Below are positions 5,831 to 8,949 of a stretch of 8,949 nt of DNA, piece after piece. Position numbers and translations under genes: made by a program. Numbering within the stretch: the first letter of the stretch is position 1; each line of letters starts with the position of its first letter. The notes below the pieces were generated by a model. It was not told the origin of the DNA, did not search any database, and saw nothing but the letters and a program-made list of their open reading frames with translations. Source of the DNA: JAZDKP01 sp043802925 (lineage in GTDB: Bacteria; Fibrobacterota; OXYB2-FULL-49-7; JAEUSG01); contig JAZDKP010000133.1 of the NCBI GenBank assembly GCA_043802925.1, positions 1-8,949 on the forward strand, given 5' to 3'.

Positions 5831-7120
5831 ATGAAAGGGGAGCCGCCATCCGACGAACCGAATGCCGGTCAAAACGCCATGAGTGAATTTCTCCTGAACA
5901 GTACCGACAAGCTGAGCCAAATCAAGGGCCTTCAGCAGATTCTACGCGCCTCGGACCCGTACTTTCTGCCCCATGCCATCCGCCTCAGTGCTGCGTCCGA
6001 TCGCGAAATCAGCGACCTCGCACTGAAGGTATCGCTTGCGCTGTCACGGTTCTGCCTGCGCGACAAGGCCAAACTCTACCCGGCCCCGGTCGTCTCCGCG
6101 GCCGTTGGACTGCTCCGTTCCAAGTCGCCCGACTTTGTCCGGGAGCTCAACAACCAGCTCAACGACGTCAGTTCTGACACGGTCATTGAGGCCATCATGG
6201 TCCTCCGGCACTTCCTTTCCGCGCAAAACTCCGAGGACCTCATACGCCGTTTCGGTAAAACCGGCGATGCCCGGCTGCGCGCCACGGTGGTGCGCCACAT
6301 CGGCCCGGCCGCGGCCGAACGCGCGCCTGAAATGATCACGCGCTACCTCGAGGACCCCGACCCCCGCGTGCGCGCCAACGCGGTGGAAGCCATCGAGGCC
6401 GTGGGCAACAAGAGCTCGGTTCGCGTGCTCACGCGCTTCAAGCAGGACAAGAACAGCCGCGTGCGCGCCAACACCCTCAAGGCCCTCTACCGGCTCGGCG
6501 ACTACGGGTTCATCAACCCGCTCGAAGAGATGGTGGGCGCCCTCGACCCGCCCGCCATGCGAATCAGCGCGGTCTGGGCCATCGGCGAAATCGCCCGCAC
6601 CAACCGGAGCGTGCTCAAACTCCTCACGCGTGTCCCGGACGACCCTTCCCCTTCGCTGCGCGAACAGCTCAAACAGGTCCTCCGCAAAAATTCGCAGGCG
6701 CCCGAACTCGATTTTCTGCGCACCCGGCTCAAGGACGAGATCAAATCGCAAATCCGCATCAACATCCTAAAGAATGCGGACCAGTTCCGCATCGACCAGT
6801 TCAACGCGGACCGGTTTATCCTGTTGACGCTGGGAGGCAACCTCACGGTCGATACCATGCTGCCCCTCAAGTTCCGCCTCCAGGACATCGAAAAGGACAA
6901 AACCACCGAAATCCTCATGGACTTCCGGTCCGTGGATTACATCGACAGTTCCGGCGCGGCCCTGCTCGCCAATTTCGGCAAGCGGCTCGAGCAGAAGGGC
7001 GGTTGCCTCATCCTTTTCGGCTGCAACGAGAAAATCCGCGAAATCCTCCACCTCACGGGCATCGACACCATCCTCAAAATGTTCGATACCGAGCAGGAAG
7101 CCCGCGACTTCATCATTTGA
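5831..7120 (+). CDS. HEAT-repeat protein with C-terminal STAS domain
   Basis: This 429-residue fusion joins an alpha-solenoid to a signalling domain. HEAT/PBS-lyase-like repeats cover roughly residues 30-290. Five successive repeats are marked by the conserved (V/L/I)R position at R150, R181, R212, R244 and R277, a period of 31-33. The STAS domain occupies about 328-429 and keeps the canonical VDYIDSSGAALL motif, with D372 followed by S373, the expected phospho-acceptor, then S374; HLTGIDTIL matches the C-terminal helix. By family knowledge, STAS domains of this type switch partners on phosphorylation, and HEAT repeats scaffold proteins. There is no signal or membrane segment, so it is cytosolic. 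The ATG at 5831 sits seven bases after TATATT; ATG 5879 is an alternative start, but neither has a good Shine-Dalgarno site. It is first in a tight three-gene cluster (13 bases to the next gene). Confidence 0.85.
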   Translation: MKGEPPSDEPNAGQNAMSEFLLNSTDKLSQIKGLQQILRASDPYFLPHAIRLSAASDREISDLALKVSLALSRFCLRDKAKLYPAPVVSAAVGLLRSKSPDFVRELNNQLNDVSSDTVIEAIMVLRHFLSAQNSEDLIRRFGKTGDARLRATVVRHIGPAAAERAPEMITRYLEDPDPRVRANAVEAIEAVGNKSSVRVLTRFKQDKNSRVRANTLKALYRLGDYGFINPLEEMVGALDPPAMRISAVWAIGEIARTNRSVLKLLTRVPDDPSPSLREQLKQVLRKNSQAPELDFLRTRLKDEIKSQIRINILKNADQFRIDQFNADRFILLTLGGNLTVDTMLPLKFRLQDIEKDKTTEILMDFRSVDYIDSSGAALLANFGKRLEQKGGCLILFGCNEKIREILHLTGIDTILKMFDTEQEARDFII

Positions 7121-7133
7121 CAAGGGAACCACA

Positions 7134-8078
7134 ATGCCAGTCCAAAAAGAGTGGGTCGGCATCACCTGCCCCCAGTGCCGGGCGCAGGAAGACGTCTTTG
7201 TCACGCGCGTGGCCGACGTGCATGAGGAACCCGCGCTCCGCGAGGCCCTGTTCCGCGGCGAGCTGAACATGTTCCATTGCGTCCAGTGCAAGTCCCGGCT
7301 CCATTACGACGACTACCTGCTCTATTCCGACCGCGAAAAGGGCCTCCTTGTCAACGTCTTTGCGGAAAAGGAAAAGCCGGAACACGACCGCATCTGCCGA
7401 CGCATGTTCGAAGACCTGCGCCGCCTCCCGTTCGACAGCCGCGTGCCCAACTTTATCGTGTACGGCTACGGCCGGCTGGCAAAGATTGCCGCGTTGCTCG
7501 AAATGGAAAAGGGGGGCCGCGACAACTTCCAGCGGCTGTTTGTGCTTTCCGAGGAATGGCTGGCGTCCCCGGACTACGCTTCGGACGAGTCCGCGGGCAG
7601 GAGAGAGGCCGCGGAGCTCCGCTTTGAACGCGCGCTGACCCTGCACAAAGAGGGGGACTATGCCGCGGCCGCGCAGGCCTACGAGCATATCCTCAAGGAG
7701 TTCCCTGATTATTACAACGCCCTCTTTAACGCGGGCCTTCTCTACTTCAACCAGCTGGACAAGAGCGGCCAGGCGCTCGAGCGGTTCGAAAAATGCCGCG
7801 ACCTCCGGCCCAATGACGGTGAAATCCTGTTCGGTCTCGGCCAAATCCACCTCAAGCGCAAGGAGCTTGAAGCCGCAATCCCGTTCTTTATGAACGCCAT
7901 CATCGTTGCGCCGTTCTCCAGCCTCTCCTGGTTCAACCTCGGGCTCGGGCTTGCCATGGGCGGGGAAAAGGAGGAAGGGCTCGAGGCGCTCGAAACCAGC
8001 CTGGAACTGGCCTCAAACAAGGACGACAAGAACGTCATTGCGCGCACCATCGCCCGCGTGAGCGAGAACCCGGCCTAG
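7134..8078 (+). CDS. CpXC zinc-ribbon protein with TPR repeats
   Basis: The first 80 residues match the CpXC domain, a family of unknown function: TCPQC (C12, C15) at the N-terminus, a spacer with RGELNMFHCVQC (C49, C52), and the following YDDYLLYSDREKGLLVNVF strand pair. The four cysteines probably bind zinc. Residues about 159-294 form four TPR-like units, clearest at 159-192 (GDYAAAAQAYEHILKEFPDY), 193-227 (ALFNAGLLYFN, RPND) and 228-260 (ILFGLGQIHLKRKELEAAIPFF), so the protein probably binds partners through a superhelical groove. An AAGGGA site seven bases before the ATG supports this start. No signal peptide is present. It follows the HEAT/STAS gene by 13 bases and precedes the membrane gene by one base, so co-expression is very likely. 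The role is unknown; a scaffold or adaptor linking the STAS protein to the membrane is an inference. Confidence 0.85.
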   Translation: MPVQKEWVGITCPQCRAQEDVFVTRVADVHEEPALREALFRGELNMFHCVQCKSRLHYDDYLLYSDREKGLLVNVFAEKEKPEHDRICRRMFEDLRRLPFDSRVPNFIVYGYGRLAKIAALLEMEKGGRDNFQRLFVLSEEWLASPDYASDESAGRREAAELRFERALTLHKEGDYAAAAQAYEHILKEFPDYYNALFNAGLLYFNQLDKSGQALERFEKCRDLRPNDGEILFGLGQIHLKRKELEAAIPFFMNAIIVAPFSSLSWFNLGLGLAMGGEKEEGLEALETSLELASNKDDKNVIARTIARVSENPA

Positions 8079-8079
8079 C

Positions 8080-8649
8080 ATGGACGCCCGCCTCTTCTGG
8101 ATCGGCATCCTTCCCATTCTCCTGTTCGTTGTCCTTGATTCCTTCACCTCCAAAAAGACGGCCATTTTAAGCGCCACGGGCATGGCGCTGGCCGAACTGG
8201 TCTTCACACTCGTCCAGTACCATACTATCGACGGCCTGACCGTCATGGCCGGTGTGTTGGCCGTGGGCTTCGGCCTGCTCTCTTACAAGCTCAAGAACGA
8301 CCTTTATTTCAAGCTCCAGGCCGCCATTGTGGGCGCAATGATGGGCCTCGCCATGCTCTTCTACTATTATGTCCTGAACGAACCACTCATGCATGTCGCG
8401 GCCCAGAAATATATGGGCGACAAGTTTTACCTCCTGCTGGAGGCCAAAGGGTGGACGCGCCCCCTCATCGATGAACTGCTGCGGCGCATCTCACGGGACT
8501 TTGGCTGGTTCCTGCTCGCCCATGCCGGCGTCACGGCCTGGACGGCGCTCCGGTGCAACAAGTGGATTTGGTTCACGGTGCGCGTGCCGCTCCTTTACGC
8601 GCTTGCGTTTCTGATGATGCAGACGGAAATTTATTACCTGATGCGGTGA
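8080..8649 (+). CDS. Multi-pass membrane protein resembling YciB/IspZ (septation protein A family)
   Basis: The protein has 189 residues and about six hydrophobic helices (near residues 5-20, 28-46, 48-68, 82-102, 143-160 and 164-186). The pattern of ILPILLFVVLDSF at the N-terminus, a central GFGLLSYKLKNDLYFKLQAAIVGAMMG stretch and a later WF aromatic region is like YciB/IspZ (about 180 residues), an inner-membrane protein linked to cell-envelope and septum homeostasis. In that family the centre typically reads FGG-L-hydrophobic-ND-FIK-K. The likeness is moderate and I cannot confirm orthology by eye. Its ATG is one base after the CpXC/TPR stop, indicating translational coupling, and it lacks a clear Shine-Dalgarno site of its own. 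It may anchor the two upstream repeat proteins at the membrane; that is inference. Confidence 0.6.
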   Translation: MDARLFWIGILPILLFVVLDSFTSKKTAILSATGMALAELVFTLVQYHTIDGLTVMAGVLAVGFGLLSYKLKNDLYFKLQAAIVGAMMGLAMLFYYYVLNEPLMHVAAQKYMGDKFYLLLEAKGWTRPLIDELLRRISRDFGWFLLAHAGVTAWTALRCNKWIWFTVRVPLLYALAFLMMQTEIYYLMR

Positions 8650-8692
8650 AAGTTGCATTACGTGCTCAGGATTCCCAAAAATTAAGCTATTT

Positions 8693-8698
8693 TATACT
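8693..8698 (+). promoter_or_regulatory. Possible -10 element before the truncated kinase gene
   Basis: TATACT lies five bases before the ATG at 8704, similar to the -10/ATG spacing at uvrA and the HEAT/STAS gene. No good -35 is seen at 17-18 bp, and no ribosome binding site precedes the ATG. Confidence 0.25.
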
Positions 8699-8703
8699 CT
8701 GAC

Positions 8704-8814
8704 ATGGCTTTCCAACAAACCCCAAACCTGTATATCATCGCCGGCCCTAATGGTGCGGGGAAGACCACGTTTGCACAAATATTGAAAAGGATGGGAAGTT
8801 GTGAAGCGAAATGA
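8704..8814 (+). pseudogene. Truncated zeta-toxin-like P-loop kinase, 36 codons
   Basis: The short frame from the ATG at 8704 to the TGA at 8812 begins with PNLYIIAGPNGAGKTTFA. This is the highly characteristic N-terminus of zeta-toxin-family P-loop kinases (relatives of UDP-N-acetylglucosamine kinases in toxin-antitoxin modules), with Walker A G14-x4-G19-K20-T21. Such proteins are normally around 190-280 residues. Here similarity ends after about residue 27 and the frame closes ten residues later, where palindromic repeats begin. The catalytic Asp and substrate-binding regions are absent. It is either a relic cut by repeat insertion or deletion, or the 5' part of a gene whose remainder lies beyond the window. 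No antitoxin gene is seen upstream. Confidence 0.65.
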
Positions 8815-8819
8815 ATCCT

Positions 8820-8839
8820 CCCCGCAGCAAGCTGCGGGG
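8820..8839. repeat. CCCCGCAG/CTGCGGGG hairpin
   Basis: CCCCGCAG (8820-8827) and CTGCGGGG (8832-8839) form a perfect 8-bp stem with a CAAG loop, followed by TATC rather than a T tract. The flanking GAAGCGAAATGAATCC context recurs, from memory, as part of intergenic repeats in assorted bacteria. It starts six bases after the premature stop of the kinase fragment and probably marks the breakpoint region. Confidence 0.55.
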
Positions 8840-8864
8840 TATCGAAAGGCAAAGAGGCTTTCTC

Positions 8865-8930
8865 TGTCATTCCCGCGAAAGCGGGAATCCACCACCTGAT
8901 GATGGATTCCGGGTCAAGCCCGGAATGACA
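8865..8930. repeat. MITE-like repeat with TGTCATTCC / GGAATGACA ends
   Basis: This 66-bp unit has 9-bp terminal inverted repeats. Inside are two hairpins: ATTCCCGC-GAAA-GCGGGAAT (8869-8888) and ATTCCGGG-TCAAG-CCCGGAAT (8906-8926). An alternative internal pairing joins GGAATCCA (8884-8891) with TGGATTCC (8903-8910). The first hairpin fits the ATTCCC-N8-GGGAAT pattern of the Neisseria dRS3 repeat, and similar units are widely dispersed across proteobacterial and metagenomic genomes. It has no coding role; translations across it give the well-known spurious peptides containing IPAFAGMT or SGLDPES. Confidence 0.75.
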
Positions 8931-8949
8931 AACAAGCCGTAGCAAGCTA

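Noticed and set aside
6044..6751. 235-residue minus-strand frame inside the HEAT/STAS gene
   Set aside because: The opposite strand encodes clear HEAT repeats; this frame is a repetitive Gly/Val/His-rich shadow without a ribosome binding site.
7113..7850. 245-residue minus-strand frame inside the CpXC/TPR gene
   Set aside because: It is antisense to a gene with recognisable CpXC and TPR motifs and shows no domain of its own.
8682..8945. 87-residue minus-strand frame at the right edge
   Set aside because: It translates the palindromic repeat (giving the familiar SGLDPES and IPAFAGMT peptides) and the antisense of the kinase P-loop, so it is not a gene.
1..8949. CRISPR array, rRNA, tRNA or prophage genes
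   Set aside because: No regularly spaced direct repeats, no rRNA or tRNA signatures and no phage or integrase genes were seen on either strand.

Overview
This window holds a moderately GC-rich bacterial chromosome segment with compact protein-coding genes, AT-rich intergenic gaps and several families of small palindromic repeats. The gene set fits a Gram-negative-type bacterium: UvrA, an inositol-monophosphatase-family enzyme, STAS regulators and a YciB-like membrane protein. Nothing in the sequence fixes the phylum. A deep-branching, poorly sampled lineage such as the Fibrobacterota or a relative is possible, but this is a guess.

Layout. Positions 1-798 (+) encode an inositol monophosphatase-like enzyme whose true start probably lies just before the window. 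Its stop codon abuts that of a small single-domain STAS protein on the minus strand (799-1119). A divergent spacer (1120-1314) carries a GC-rich dispersed hairpin and, directly before the ribosome binding site of the next gene, a perfect 8-bp inverted repeat. A 177-residue orphan protein of unknown function follows (1315-1848, +). It converges on a full-length uvrA (1856-4669, -). The uvrA/radical-SAM divergent spacer (4670-4836) is the densest regulatory stretch: two back-to-back promoter candidates, an inverted repeat placed to affect both, and a 76-bp element made of two inverted 35-nt hairpin units (REPIN/MITE-like) that would lie in the radical-SAM leader.

The right half is co-directional. 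A radical SAM protein with a cysteine-rich C-terminus (4837-5793) is followed by a tight three-gene cluster: a HEAT-repeat/STAS fusion (5831-7120), a CpXC zinc-ribbon/TPR protein (7134-8078) and a six-helix membrane protein resembling YciB/IspZ (8080-8649). The cluster appears to have its own promoter directly after the radical-SAM stop and probably starts leaderless. The mix of protein-interaction repeats, an anti-sigma-antagonist-type STAS domain, a zinc ribbon and a membrane partner suggests an envelope-linked signalling or scaffold module that I cannot match to a described system.

The right edge (8650-8949) carries the first 36 codons of a zeta-toxin-like P-loop kinase, cut off by a patch of dispersed palindromic repeats.
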